DNA of 64,000 nt from Hemerocallis citrina (taxonomy: Eukaryota; Streptophyta; Magnoliopsida; Asparagales; Asphodelaceae), in NCBI GenBank assembly GCA_017893485.1, contig CM030361.1, forward strand, positions 305,498,822 to 305,562,821. The letters are read 5' to 3'. The notes under the pieces were generated by a model. That model had not been told where the DNA came from and did no database searches. It saw only the letters and a list, made by a program, of their open reading frames with translations. Below are positions 1 to 11,208 of this stretch, piece by piece. The translations under genes and the position numbers were made by a program. Position 1 is the first letter of the stretch; each line of letters begins with the position of its first letter.

Positions 1-281
1 CTCATAGCGGTAATGAAATTGCAAATCATATTTTAGAAATTTGTGATTTTGTTCATATTCGTGATAAAATTATGTGTATAAGATTTGATAATTCATCTAA
101 TTACAATGCATCAATTAGTATATTAAAAATCGCATTAAACTCTCCATCTGACAATATTTTTCATGTTAGATGTGTAAGTCATATTATAAACTTATGTGTT
201 CAAAATGCATTAAAAATAGCCGACCCATATATAGTTAACATTAAAAATTGTGTACATTTTATTGCATTAGGTGACCCTATA
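1..281 (+). pseudogene. hAT transposase, middle part, fragment
   Basis: The open frame at 72-281 encodes RFDNSSNYNASISILK followed by FHVRCVSHIINLCVQNALK. This matches the hAT catalytic-core region around the DNAS(N) motif and the F-H-x-R-C-x-x-H-x-x-N-L motif. The reading stops where the LTR retrotransposon begins at 282 and resumes in homologous protein at 7055. Partial because of the window edge and the insertion. Confidence 0.75.
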
Positions 282-903
282 TGATATGGCTAAAAATAGG
301 ATTAAATCAGGACCGTTCACATCGGACACGAATCTTAAAGCTCAGGGGTAAAACGGTAATTTCACATACAAATGGGTCCGAAACGGGTACTGGGTCTCCT
401 TCTCACAGATCCAATAACCCGCGAACAGATCCACCTCAACTGGGTACGGGTCCTAACCCGAAACACACCCAGTCCAGAAAAGATAGAATTAGGGTTTCTG
501 ATTAATCCAAATCAACGGCTCTGATTCACGTCTATCTTTTCACCGGGAATTAAGGGATTACATTCCTAAACTGATTACGAGGATTTTATGCCTTATCAGA
601 TCACGGGAATCACATTCCTTATCTGATCCCAACGGCGACTATAAATACCCCCCACCCATCTCCATTAAGAGGTAATCAATCTTTTTCTAGTTAAACGCTC
701 TTTCATAATCATTTCTGGTTACTGACTTGAGCGTCGGAGGGTGCGTCGCCGGGATCAACCCCGGTGTCTCGCACTTCCTTGCAGGTGAACGGCGGGAGTC
801 AACGGTCAAGCTCCGGCGGAACAGGTTAGGTGTTTGCTATTCAGGTTTTCCACGAACTCACAAATACTGTCTGTTTGCCCCCACACCGAATTTAGCGGCA
901 ACA
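282..903 (+). repeat. 5' LTR
   Basis: Starts TGATATGGC and ends GCGGCAACA. A TATA box (tataaata, 640-647) lies in the middle, as expected for the U3 promoter. Nearly identical to 6433-7054. Confidence 0.93.
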
Positions 904-906
904 GAT

Positions 907-923
907 TGGCGCCGTCTGTGGGA
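907..923 (+). other. Primer-binding-like site
   Basis: TGGCGCCGTCTGTGGGA lies 3 bp after the 5' LTR. The same 17 bases occur next to the 5' LTR of the second retrotransposon (18804-18820, minus strand). Position identifies it as the minus-strand primer site; I did not assign the tRNA. Confidence 0.75.
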
Positions 924-975
924 AGACCAAACGAATAGCAGCGCCTCTTCCCGTTGGTCCGACCTTCTCCAGCCA

Positions 976-1527
976 TGCCTCCTAGAAAGGTCAGATCTAG
1001 GGGTCCAACCGTGGACCCAACCCCGCTGATCAGCAAGAGGTAGTTCCCGTCCAACCCGCTCCGCAGCAGGGACAACCCCCGCTTCAAGTGGAGGACCCTC
1101 TTCAACAAGATCAGCCTCTTCTTCAGAATCAACAATCCCCCAAGGGTCCTTCCGGTCCACAGAATGCCGGTGCGGGGGGCTCCCGCATGAAGCAACCTCT
1201 CCACCTAGACCGCGTCTCCATACACAAAGCCTCTACGGATTCCATGGCCTCTCACAATCCTCAAAACCGGTAGAAGTTGGAGGACTTACGCCACCGTCTG
1301 GACGAGAAGCGGTCCCGAGAGGGAGCCTCCCGCCAGCAACGTCCGGGTGAGCGATCCCCACACCACCGAGACTACGAAAGGTCCCATGTCCGAAGAGGGA
1401 GGAAGGAATCCCCCGAGCATCACAGAAGAAGACCACGCTCCCCTGCGGGTCAGCAGCAGCCTAGGAACGATGAGGCGCCAATCACCCGTGTCGAGATCCA
1501 ACGAGTTTGGAGCACAACTCTCTCATA
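976..1527 (+). pseudogene. gag N-terminal remnant of LTR retrotransposon
   Basis: An ATG at 976 opens MPPRKVRSRGPTVDPTP, a start typical of gag in this group of plant gypsy elements, and stops at 1042. Another frame then continues with proline/glutamine-rich sequence (1040-1273) and a charged stretch beginning LEDLRHRLDEKRSREGAS (1277-1527). It ends where the tandem array starts. No capsid (retrotrans_gag) domain follows, so the gene has lost most of its length by frameshift and by array expansion or deletion. Confidence 0.55.
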
Positions 1528-2950
1528 GAGTTCCTCCTCACACTCGTCTCACAAACAACTCTTTCCCAGAGCCGGGCTCTTCCGCTACGCTCACCTCCGA
1601 AGCGGACCTTTTCTCAACGAGTTTGGAGCACAACTCTCTCCTAGAGTTCCTCCTCACACCAGTTCTGAAAACAGCTCTTTCCCAGAGCCGGGCTCTTCCG
1701 CTCCGCTCGCCTCCGAAGCGGACCTCTTCTCAGACAGTTCGGAGCTCACAACTCTCTCCTAGAGTTGCTCCTCAAACTCGCCTCACAAATGGCTCTCTTC
1801 CAGAGCCGAGCTCTTCCCTCCGCTCGCCGCCGAAGCGGATCTCTTCTCAACAAGTCCGGAGCACACAACTCTCTCCTAGAGTCGCTCCTCAAACTCATCT
1901 CACAAATGGCTCTCTTCCAATCCGAGCTCTTCCCTCCGCTCGCCGCCGAAGCGGACATCTTCTCAACAAGTCCGGAGCGCACAACTCTTTCCTAGAGTTG
2001 CTCCTCAAACTCATCCCCCAAATGGCTCTCTCCCAGAGCCGAGCTCTTTGCTCCGCCCACCTCCAAGGCGGACCTCTTCTCAACGAGTTCGGAACTCAAC
2101 TCTCACCAAGAGCTCCTCCTCACACTCGTCCCGAAAACGACTCTTTCCCAGAGCCGGGCTCTTCCGCTCTGCTCGCCTCCGAAGCGGACCTCTTCTCAGA
2201 CAGTTCGGAGCTCACAACTCTCTCCTAGAGTTGCTCCTCAAACTCGCCTCACAAATGGCTCTCTTCCAGAGCCGAGCTCTTCCCTCCGCTCGCCGCCGAA
2301 GCGGACCTCTTCTCAACAAGTCCGGAGCGCACAACTCTTTCCTAGAGTTGCTCCTCAAACTCATCCCCCAAATGGCTCTCTCCCAGAGCCGAGCTCTTCG
2401 CTCCGCTCGCCTCCGGAGCGGACCTCTTCTCAACGAGTTCGGAACTCACAACTCTCACCAAGAGCTCCTCCTCACACTCGTCCCGAAAACAACTCTTTCC
2501 CAGAGCCGGGCTCTTCCGCTCCGCTCGCCTCCGAAGCGGACCTCTTCTCAGACAGTTCGGAGCTCACAACTCTCTCCTAGAGTTGCTCCTCAAACTCATC
2601 CCCCAAATGGCTCTCTCCCAGAGCCGAGCTCTTCGCTCCGCTCGCCTCCGGAGCGGACCTCTTCTCAACGAGTTCGGAACTCACAACTCTCACCAAGAGC
2701 TCCTCCTCACACTCGTCCCGAAAACAACTCTTTCCCAGAGCCGGGCTCTTCCGCTCCGCTCGCCTCCGAAGCGGACCTTTTCTCAGACAGTTCGGAGCTC
2801 ACAACTCTCTCCTAGAGTTGCTCCTCAAACTTGTCTCACAAATGGCTCTCTTCCAGAGCCGAGCTCTTTGCTTCGCCCACCTCCAAGGCGGACCACTTCT
2901 CAACGAGTTCGGAGTCCAGCTTCTTCTACATGGCTGCTCCCACAACTTGC
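1510..2950 (+). repeat. Tandem array, ~116-117-bp units, inside LTR element
   Basis: About twelve degenerate copies of a unit containing 'ctcctagagttgctcctcaa', 'ccagagccgagctcttc' and 'ctcaacgagttcggag'. The block around ctagag recurs at 1759, 1876, 1992 and 2224, spacing 116-117 or its double. Because 117 is a multiple of three, long open frames run through parts of the array (1347-2228, 2048-2815) and their translations are simply periodic. Confidence 0.9.
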
Positions 2951-2957
2951 TAAGCAC

Positions 2958-3598
2958 CACACGATGGTTCGGAGTCCAGCACTCGGCTCGACTCTTCTTC
3001 CTCGGCTCGCCCACAGACGAGCCGAAAGTAGATCGCCGTTCGAAATTGCTCCTGCAGCCGTTGAATGGATCGGAGTCCAACACTTGGCTCGATTCTACTT
3101 CGCAAGTTCGCTCCTAAGCGGACTAGAAGTAGCTCGCCATTCGAAACTGCTCCTGCATCCCTTAAACTAACCACACGATGGTTCGGAGTCCAGCACTCGG
3201 CTCGACACTTCTTCCTCAGCTCGTCTACAGGCGAGCCGGAAGTAGATCGCCGTTCGAAATTGCTCCTGCAGCCGTTGAATGGATCGGAGTCCAACACTTG
3301 GCTCGGCTCTACTTCGCAAGTTCGCTCCTAAGCGGACTAGAAGTAGCTCGCCATTCGAAACTGCTCCTGCATCCCTTAAACTAACCACACGATGGTTCGG
3401 AGTCCAGCACTCGGCTCGACACTTCTTCCTCGGCTCGTCTACAGGCGAGCCGGAAGCAGATCGCCGTTCGAAATTGCTCCTGCAGCCGTTGAATGGATCG
3501 GAGTCCAACACTTGGCTCGATTCTACTTTGCAAGTTCGCTCCTAAGCGGATTAGAAGTAGCTCGCCATTCGAAACTGCTCCTGCATCCCTCAAACTAA
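2958..3598 (+). repeat. Tandem array, 214-bp units x3
   Basis: Three units start with ccacacgatggttcggagtc at 2958, 3171 and 3385 (spacing 213-214 bp). They follow directly on the 116-bp array and share its 'cggctcg' and 'ctcctgca' style of sequence. Confidence 0.92.
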
Positions 3599-4849
3599 CC
3601 TCACGATGGTCAGGGTCCTATGGCTCGACTTTACTTCACCGGCTCGTCCTTAAACGGGCCGGAGGAAGATGGCCATTCCGAACTGCCCCCACGACCATCC
3701 GAGCTGAGCTACCCATCTACCGAGAAGCAAAGTGGCGGAAAATGTGCCCCAAAATCCGTGCTCGGATCTGCCGAACAAGATGCATCTACCGAGCAGCTAA
3801 GCAGATGAAGAGCAAGAAGAAAAAGAGGCTAACGGGTCAGGGTCGGATCCAATACCCTCGGTCCGACCCATACCCTTCTTAGCTCCTTCATTCTTCTCCT
3901 TCTTCAGTCTTCCCGCCAAAAGTACCCAACACTTCTGCTCTTCTTCACTGTGCGAAAAAACGAGGCAGGGGAGAGAACCCGAATGCCTCTCCTCCCCTTC
4001 CTCTTTCTTCTCAAAGTCAAGACTCTTCACTCCGCTCACTTCCAAAGCGGAGCTCTTCTCCACAGGTTCGGAGCACAACTTTCTCCTGGAGTTCCTCCTC
4101 GAACTTGTCTCTCAAATAGCTCTTCTCGACGAGATCGGAGCTAAAACTCTCTTAGAATTGCTCCTTGCGCTCACTTCAAGGAATGGGTCTTCCCAGCACC
4201 TCTTCTCCTAGGAGTGGAGCTCCTCTTCAATAATCTCCAAAACCAAACAGAATAGAGACAACTTCAGAGCCCCTCACCTCTCCCGTATGCTGACCCATCC
4301 TCCCGAGCCGAGGAGTAGAGCTTCATCGACCCATCCCCTTCATCAACTCACTGAGCTTCTCCTCACGCTCGAGCCATCCGAACAGCCGAGCTACCGAACA
4401 GCTCAGCCGAACGGCCGAGCCACTGAGCACGGAGGGGCGGAATCTTCAAGGAACACTTCCTCCAAAACGCCTCGGCCAACAGCACTGAGTCTCCGAGCCG
4501 AGGTACCGGGGTACCGACCCTCGTATATGGCAAAAAATTCGACCGAACTCATCTCACCGTCGGATCGTCTCAAAATTTGCGCTAAAACATGATGAACGGC
4601 TCAGATCTCGCCACGTCACCACAAAACGACAAGATAACGTTTTCTCGAAACTCGTGCCTCTTGTCTCGTGTTTCGCGCCACGATCGTGATCAACCGTCCA
4701 GATTGAGCCACGTAGCTCGGATCTCAAATCCGAGCTACCGATCTACCGAACAGCAGAAGTGGGAAAAAATCTCCTCAAAATCCGTGCTCGGATCTGCCGA
4801 ACCAGATGCATTAGCCGAGCAACAAAGAAGCAGAGGAGAAAAAGAGAGG

Positions 4850-4887
<38 letters not shown>

Positions 4888-6417
4888 AGCTACAGGGTCG
4901 GGTTCAGACCCGTTAAGGGATCCGAACCGAACCCCATAGCTTCTCCTACTGCTTCTTCTCTTCCCAATCTCCCGCCAAAAGATCAGTGAAGAAAAACCCA
5001 AAAAAAAAAAAAGAAGAAGAACCGATCTTCTTCAGAACCCAACTCCTCGACCATGCCGAGCTCACCATCGGAGCTCCCCACGACCGCCGAAGCCACCTTC
5101 GTCGAACTCCAAACGCCGAGTTCTCCACCGCTTCGAGCTCCAACAACGGCACCACCTCCTCAACGTCGAGCTCGCCACCGCTACGGCCGAACCACGAGCT
5201 CCAACCTCACCGATGCCGAGCTCGAACCCACCTCCTCGTCGAGCTAGCCATTGCCGAGCTCGACCTTCTCACCGAACCCACTGTTAAGCTCGAGCCTCTC
5301 GAGCTCTCCCAACAACCGAAGCTCCAACATCGAACCGAAGCATCCCCTACATCGAGCTCCGCCATGCTCCTCGCCATTACTGCCGAACTCCACATCGCCG
5401 AAGCTCCGCATCACCGAGCGCTTCGCTGAGCTCTCCTTCATCTCCCATCGAAACTCCGGTGCCAAGCTCGAAGCTTCGTCGAGCTACAAATCCACTTCGT
5501 CACGATCTCAACCCATCACCGTGCTCGCCACCTTCGTCGCCGAGCTCGCAGCAATCGCCGGAGCCTCCCACTGTCGAGCTCACGACGGCGAAGAGAGAAG
5601 CGAAGAAGCGAAGAAGAGAAGCAGCAGCGAGAAGAAGAAGAAGAAGAAAAGAAAAAAAAAAAAAAAAAAAAAAGCCACGTGGCATGCCACGTGGCGGCTT
5701 CCTATACGGTCGGCTGATCCGAGCCGAAGTGCCGGGGTACCGAGGCTGTAAATTGAGAAAAAAACAGGCCGACCAACACGATCCGTCCGATCGTCTCAAA
5801 ATTCGCGTCATAACACGATCGACGCTCAGGAACGCGCCACGTGTCCAGATCGTGATCTGCCTCACGATGCGTGCTCATCTGATCATGATGGACGGCCAGA
5901 AATCTGCCACGTGTCCAGATCGTGATCTGCCTCACGATGCGTGCTCATCTGGTCATGATGGACGGCCAGAAATCTGCCACGTGTCCAGGTAATATTTAAA
6001 TTATTTATTTATTTATTTAATTGTTTTTTTTATTTAAAAAATCCGAAAATAATATTTAAAAATCGAAAAAAATTAAATAAAAATTCTAAAAATAATTATA
6101 AATTCAGAAAAATTATTTTAAAATTCTGAAAAATATAATTATTTAATTAGAATAATTATTTCATATTTTTGATAATTAATTATTTAATTCGGAAAATGAA
6201 TAAAAAATTCAAAAAATAAGAAAAAATTCAGAAAAATCTGGAAAAATCACCAAAAATCCAGAAAATTCCGAGAATATTTTTGGGCATTTTACAAGCCCAT
6301 AATAACACTGTTACACCCCGAGCAAGATTCCAAAGTCCCTTAAGAACACCGATAAAATCCCGTACGCCATTAAAACAGTAAAACTACTCCTCAAAGGCTG
6401 ATTAAACTCAGTCTTCG
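3599..6417. other. Noncoding interior of LTR element
   Basis: No retroviral-type domain is seen in either strand. It contains repeated 'gagctaccgatctaccgaa'-like blocks (about 3700-3790 and 4730-4800), long A tracts (about 4850-4885 and 5649-5672), a 70-bp direct repeat (cacgtgtccagatcgtgatc starting at 5838 and 5908, partial at 5978), and an AT-rich stretch (5990-6260). Open frames here are low-complexity Ser/Pro/Arg readings. Confidence 0.75.
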
Positions 6418-6432
6418 GGAGTGGGGGGCTCG
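6418..6432 (+). other. Polypurine tract
   Basis: ggagtggggggctcg immediately precedes the right LTR. An almost identical tract (ggagtggggggcttg, minus strand 11208-11194) precedes the 3' LTR of the second retrotransposon. Confidence 0.75.
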
Positions 6433-7054
6433 TGATATGGCTAAAAATAGGATTAAATCAGGACCATTCACATCGGACACGAATCTTAAAGCTCAGGGGT
6501 AAAACGGTAATTTCACATACAAATGGGTCCGAAACGGGTACTGGGTCTCCTTCTCACAGATCCAATAACCCGCGAACAGATCCACCTCAACTGGGTACGG
6601 GTCCTAACCCGAAACACACCCAGTCCAGAAAAGATAGAATTAGGGTTTCTGATTAATCCAAATCAACGGCTCTGATTCACGTCTATCTTTTCACCGGGAA
6701 TTAAGGGATTACATTCCTAAACTGATTACGAGGATTTTATGCCTTATCAGATCACGGAAATCACATTCCTTATCTGATCCCAACGGCGACTATAAATACC
6801 CCCCACCCATCTCCATTAAGAGGTAATCAATCTTTTTCTAGTTAAACGCTCTTTCATAATCATTTCTGGTTACTGACTTGAGCGTCGGAGGGTGCGTCGC
6901 CGGGATCAACCCCGGTGTCTCGCACTTCCTTGCAGGTGAACGGCGGGAGTCAACGGTCAAGCTCCGGCGGAACAGGTTAGGTGTTTGCTATTCAGGTTTT
7001 CCACGAACTCACAAATACTGTCTGTTTGCCCCCACACCGAATTTAGCGGCAACA
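6433..7054 (+). repeat. 3' LTR
   Basis: Same 622-bp sequence as 282-903 with two differences seen by eye. TATA box at the equivalent position (about 6791). Followed by the CTATA duplication. Confidence 0.93.
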
Positions 7055-8101
7055 CTATATTTCAAGAATGGAAAGCTTGGTGTAGGCTTAAAAATGTACA
7101 TTTATTTTTGAAATTTTCCAAAGGATGTTAAACACCGATGGAACTTTGCTTTTGATTTGCTACATATTGTTACTGAATATAAAGCATGTATAAATGATTT
7201 TTGTATGACAAAAAGTATGCCGAATTTTGAAATGACTCCCCAAACTTGATTTTATGCTGAATATTTGTTAAAATTTTAGAACCTTTTAAAACCGCAACTT
7301 TAAAATTTTCAAAATCTCATGAATATACTTCTGACAACATTTTTATTTCAATATTACTACGTTGCAAACTTTTAAAGAAATTATCGATGATGCTTTTATT
7401 GGTCATATTGTGAAACCTGCACACGCCAAATTTTTGAAGTATTTTAATCCTCCTCCTATATTGTATTGTATTGCTACTGTGATGGATCCTCGTATCAAAT
7501 TAGAAGTTACGAAGAGTTTGATTGAAATGTTTTTTACTTTACTTGGGGAATATGAATGTGAAATTGGATGTGGTACTTTTTTAGCTAGATTTGAATCGAC
7601 ATTAAATAACTTGTATGATTATTACGATAGAAGTATTTCATCTAGCAGTATTACTACTTTAGTTATTCTTCTGCTACTTCTACAGGTAAGAGTAAGAATA
7701 AATTAGATGATGCCACATTTAATTTACTTACAAAAATTCAATAAAAAAAAACTAGGACTGATCAACTAAATGAATTACATTGGTATAATCAACAAGATTC
7801 TTAAAGTTTTACTTCTTCATTAGATATTTTATAATGGTGGAAAGACCATGAACATACTTATAGTATTCTAATGGCTAAAGATCTACTAACTCCTCCTGTC
7901 TCTACATTTGCTTCAGAAAGTACATTTTATACAAGTGGCAGAGTTCTAACCGATTACAGAAATCGCTTGAAGCCCCAATTGTTGGAGATGCTCGTTTGTA
8001 CGAAAAACTGGATGAAGGTCGAAGATAGGAATCAAGGAATAAGGTTCACAAGTCTACAAGTGGAAGCAACTTTGCCGGAAGAAGAACAACAACAACAATA
8101 G
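7055..8101 (+). pseudogene. hAT transposase, C-terminal part, broken
   Basis: From 7060 the frames give a FPKDVKHRWNFAFDLLHI-like block (the conserved R-W-N-S-T-Y stretch of hAT transposases), then KYFNPPPILYCIATVMDPR (7437-7500), then the hAT dimerisation region at 7871-8101 (STFASESTFYTSGRVLTDYR and LEMLVCTKNWM). The pieces lie in different frames with several stops, so this is a pseudogene. The order and spacing match hAT C-termini. The 3' noncoding part runs to 9062. Confidence 0.75.
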
Positions 8102-8344
8102 CAACCAATATGAAGAATTGAAGACCAACGACAATAACAAATTGAAGACCAACATATACAATAAATTTGTAAATGTGTAAAAAATTGTAATAAATCTTTG
8201 ATTCTTATAAATAAGTTGGAAAATTGAAGAAAATTGTCATTTTATAGAAGAAAATTGAAATTATATAGAACCAATTTATAATAATTCTTTGTTTCTTATC
8301 AAAAAGTTGGAAATTTGTAAAAGTTGAAATCATATGATTAATAC

Positions 8345-8777
8345 TAGCATTGGTATCGGGTCGGGTCGGGTCCTTCACTACCCGGACCCGTAAGGACCGG
8401 GTCCGGGTCCGGTTCTGGGTTCAATTAAAATATTCCTACCCGTTCAGGTATGAGCAGGAGTGCGAGCGGCGAGCAGAGGCGGCGGGTGGAGGATTTAGAA
8501 TAGAGGAGACAAGAAAAAGGCATGAGTTTTGAGTTTGGAAGAGGAAGATTTAGAATTGAGGAAGAAGGAGGGGATGGATGAGGATAGAATATTTATTTTT
8601 ATGTTTATTTTTTAGGTTTTTTAAAACAGATCCGGGTTGGGTCTCTTTTTAGCAGACCCGGACCCAGACCCGAAAGTACAACGGGTCCCATTTTAGGACC
8701 CGGACCCACACCCGGATAGGCCGGGTCGGTTCCGGTCCAATGCCGGGTCCGGGTTTCGGGTATTTATACCAATGCTA
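8345..8777. mobile_element. hAT-type MITE, 433 bp
   Basis: Terminal inverted repeats TAGCATTGGTAT, flanked by 8-bp duplications ATTAATAC (8337-8344) and ATTAATAT (8778-8785). Both subterminal regions are packed with GGGTC/GACCC motifs, giving a self-complementary element. There is no coding capacity. A related, internally deleted copy lies at 58297-58770 in the opposite orientation. Confidence 0.8.
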
Positions 8778-9095
8778 ATTAATATATACATTTCGCAATT
8801 TCACTGTTTGATTATTATTATTATTATTATTACTACTACTAATACAATATTTCTTAATAAAAAAAATTCAAACACACGGGCCAACCTGCGATCCGGCCCG
8901 ACCCGATTCGGGTTGGACCCAAATGGGTTCACGGGTTGGGCGGGTCGACATTTTGCAAATCCAACCCGGTCCGACCCGGCCCGGTTAACCAACCGACCCA
9001 ACCCGGACCCTAACTTCGGTTCCAACCCGGGCGGGTCCGACCCGACCCGGTTGCCAACCCTATTTACAACCATAGAGAAATATTATATTTAACAA

Positions 9096-9329
9096 TCTTT
9101 ACTATTTTAATGCTAGAGTTGGGGTTTGTAACTAACAAACTCTAACTTTGTAACTATATAAACACGTATAATACACGTCCAAACTATATCCAACAAATAT
9201 AAATGTGCACCGCACGTGTAGCCCAAATCAAAACATTCAAATATAAACTTTTTTTCTTATTTGATATATATTCATTTAATTTGATGACTTTACTTTTTGC
9301 AGACGTGCATTGCATGTACATTATACTAG
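9096..9329 (+). mobile_element. Short non-autonomous Helitron (candidate)
   Basis: The 3' end has the Helitron signature: a palindrome (acgtgcattgcatgt) followed by ACATTATACTAG, next to T at 9330. A matching 5' end starts A|TCTTTACTATTTTAATGC at 9096, similar to the 5' ends of the two minus-strand Helitrons in this window. Two more cacgt-type palindromes lie inside. The 3' end is more secure than the 5' end. Confidence 0.5.
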
Positions 9330-9433
9330 TCACATTTAAATGGAAAAATAATGCATCTGAGAGATAAATAGTACTCCTATAAAATTTTGGTTATTAAAAT
9401 ATATAAGGTTGAAAAGACAAATAGCTTATTAGA

Positions 9434-9995
9434 GTATCTGTAGTCGTTGGCCAAATATCAAAAAACGGATAATTTGTCCAAAAAACATGTGTAGTCGTTG
9501 GCTAAATACCCATTTTTTGGGTCTGAGGTGAACAGCTGTCTACCAAATTTGGAAAAAGAAATGCCAAAAGCCAAAATCTGGAATTCGGAACATGATATCT
9601 CGTCCGTCGTCTAGTTTTAATTATTATTATTATTTTCTTTCCGATCAATTTTCTACAATAATAAAAACAAATAAAAAAGGGAGATCATATGCCATCCAAG
9701 AAATGGGAAGTTCTCATTTTCGATTTTTAAATCCTATACTTGAGGCCTATACTTCATAATTATGGGTCATTAACTCTTTTATTCAGAAAGTCTTCATTTC
9801 GGACAGGATATCATATGATATCCCATCCGTTTTTTTTAGGAATTTTTTTTGCTTCCGCGGAATATGATATTTCGCTCGTCGAAGAAATGACAAAATTTTG
9901 ATTTAGATGACTACAACTTATTTCCAAAATTTCTATTGCTATATGCCAAAAATACCCAAAATATGGGTATAGACAACTACATATGCTTTGCTAAG
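9434..9995. mobile_element. Candidate MITE with imperfect inverted ends
   Basis: The left end, gagtatctgtagtcgttgg, resembles the reverse complement of the right end (agcatatgtagttgtctat), and 'tgtagtcgttggc' recurs internally at about 9490. No clear target duplication. It abuts the minus-strand Helitron that starts at 9997. Confidence 0.35.
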
Positions 9996-10398
9996 ACTAG
10001 TAAATACACGTGCAATGCACGTCTGAACAATATTTTTTTATATTCTATTAATCTATATTATAATGGGAGAAGTACGTGCGGAACACGTAAAGTAATAGAC
10101 TGACATTCACTGTTCACGATCCTTCTCCCACGGGGGAGGTACATAGAGAGAGGGAGATGAAGAGGGTAGGGTTTTTGATTTTTTTGAGAGATAGGGAGAG
10201 GGTAATAAATTTGAACGTGTACTGTACGTATTTCATTGGTTTATATTGTAGAGTTTAATTAAACGTGCATTGCACGGGTTGGGATATGGACAAATTACAC
10301 TAAGGTAGTGTTCTTTTTCTCCTCTTATAAGTGATTTACCTCTTGTAAGAGGTGATCCACCTCTTACAAGAGTTTTTTTAGCGTTCTTTTTTTACCTC

Positions 10399-11193
10399 TG
10401 ATGCGGTTTGTTTCTGGGAGACGTGTGGATGCACCAGGTGTGAGTTCGGACTCGATTTGTATTGAAGGAGAAAGCTGCTTGTCAGACGACTCTCGAAGTG
10501 ACCTGGCGGCTCCTGCGACTGGCTCGGAGTGCAATGGATGCTTCGGCTCGGATCAGAGGGTTCGGATCCGAGGTCTTGTGTACCTGCAGACGGTCTTGAA
10601 ACACCGGGGTTTATCCCGGTGGCGGACCCTCCGACGATCTAGTCAGTCTCTGTGAGAGAGTAGCAATAACTAGGTGAATTTAAGTGGCAAAAGATTGGTC
10701 CCCTCTAAAGGTGGGTGAGGGTCTAGTATTTATAGAGAATTCTAACCGAGTTTGGATCCGCTTGGGGGCCAGGTCTGAACCCGAAAGCCCATAGGCCTGA
10801 CGTGGCAGAAGGCCCAAGGGGTTTAGGGTTGACGTGGCAGTACCAGGAGTGGTATAGGGCTGACGTGGCAAAGCCCCTGGGTGGTATTTGGAGCTGACAT
10901 GGCAGATCATGGGGCTTCTGTGTTTCCGGGAAGATCTGGTGGCCCAGGCTGTGCCAGGTCATCCTCATTCTGAACCAGGAGGGGCGGACGGCCCGGAGGG
11001 CTGTTGTGGATTGGAGGCCGAGGGCCATCGTCTCTCATCGGACACGAGGAGGCCAGTTCTGTGGGGGTGAACTGTAGGTTCGGCACCGATCCTGTGGCGG
11101 CTCGAAGCCGAACTAGGCTGCTGTTTCTTCCCTTTTTGAGTAAGAGTTGTATTAGGCCCTGGTTGGGCCCCAAGCCATTTTTACTCTACCACA
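10399..11193 (-). repeat. 3' LTR (minus-strand element)
   Basis: Plus-strand start TGATGCGGTTTG, end CTCTACCACA. Contains a minus-strand TATA box (tatttata on plus, 10727-10734). Confidence 0.92.
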
Positions 11194-11208
11194 CAAGCCC
11201 CCCACTCC
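11194..11208 (-). other. Polypurine tract (minus strand)
   Basis: Reads ggagtggggggcttg on the minus strand directly before the 3' LTR. Matches the tract at 6418-6432 of the other retrotransposon. Confidence 0.75.

Larger units (their letters stand above)
282..7054 (+). mobile_element. Non-autonomous LTR retrotransposon (Tat/Retand-like), inserted in hAT
   Basis: Two 622-bp LTRs (282-903 and 6433-7054), each TG...CA, flanked by a perfect 5-bp target duplication CTATA (277-281 and 7055-7059). A primer-binding-like site follows the left LTR, and a purine tract precedes the right one. I count only two differences between the LTRs (g/a at 314 vs 6465 and near 606 vs 6757), so the insertion is recent. 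The 5.5-kb interior holds a gag N-terminal remnant and tandem arrays. There is no protease, reverse transcriptase, RNase H or integrase, so movement must depend on enzymes from another element. The lineage is inferred from the primer site and the gag N-terminus. Confidence 0.92.
1..9062 (+). mobile_element. hAT DNA transposon, decayed, left end outside window
   Basis: Coding pieces at both sides of a retrotransposon insertion (1-281 and 7055-8101) read as one hAT transposase, so this is a single element split by 282-7054. The right end is marked by a GC-rich subterminal region (about 8880-9060) of repeated GACCC/GGGTC motifs, ending in the reverse complement of TAGGGTTGGCAACCGGGTCG, a typical plant hAT terminal inverted repeat. 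The expected 8-bp duplication on the right would be tttacaac (9063-9070); the matching left copy is outside the window. In-frame stops and frameshifts show that it no longer encodes an active transposase. Confidence 0.75.

Noticed and set aside
1347..2815. Long open frames (293 and 255 codons) as protein genes
   Set aside because: Their translations are periodic copies of the 116-117-bp tandem unit; the same sequence is open in several frames and both strands.
1510..3598. CRISPR-like repeat-spacer array
   Set aside because: Units are continuous degenerate tandem repeats inside an LTR element, with no conserved short repeat alternating with unique spacers, and the DNA is plant nuclear.
4735..5865. 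Ser/Arg/Phe-rich frames on both strands of the first LTR element
   Set aside because: They arise from poly(A)/poly(T) and repeated gagct/ccgag motifs and show no conserved domain.
10048..10075. Second Helitron 5' end (tctatattataatgggagaa) nested in the minus-strand Helitron
   Set aside because: The start resembles other Helitron 5' ends, but I found no matching 3' end on the plus strand before the MITE.
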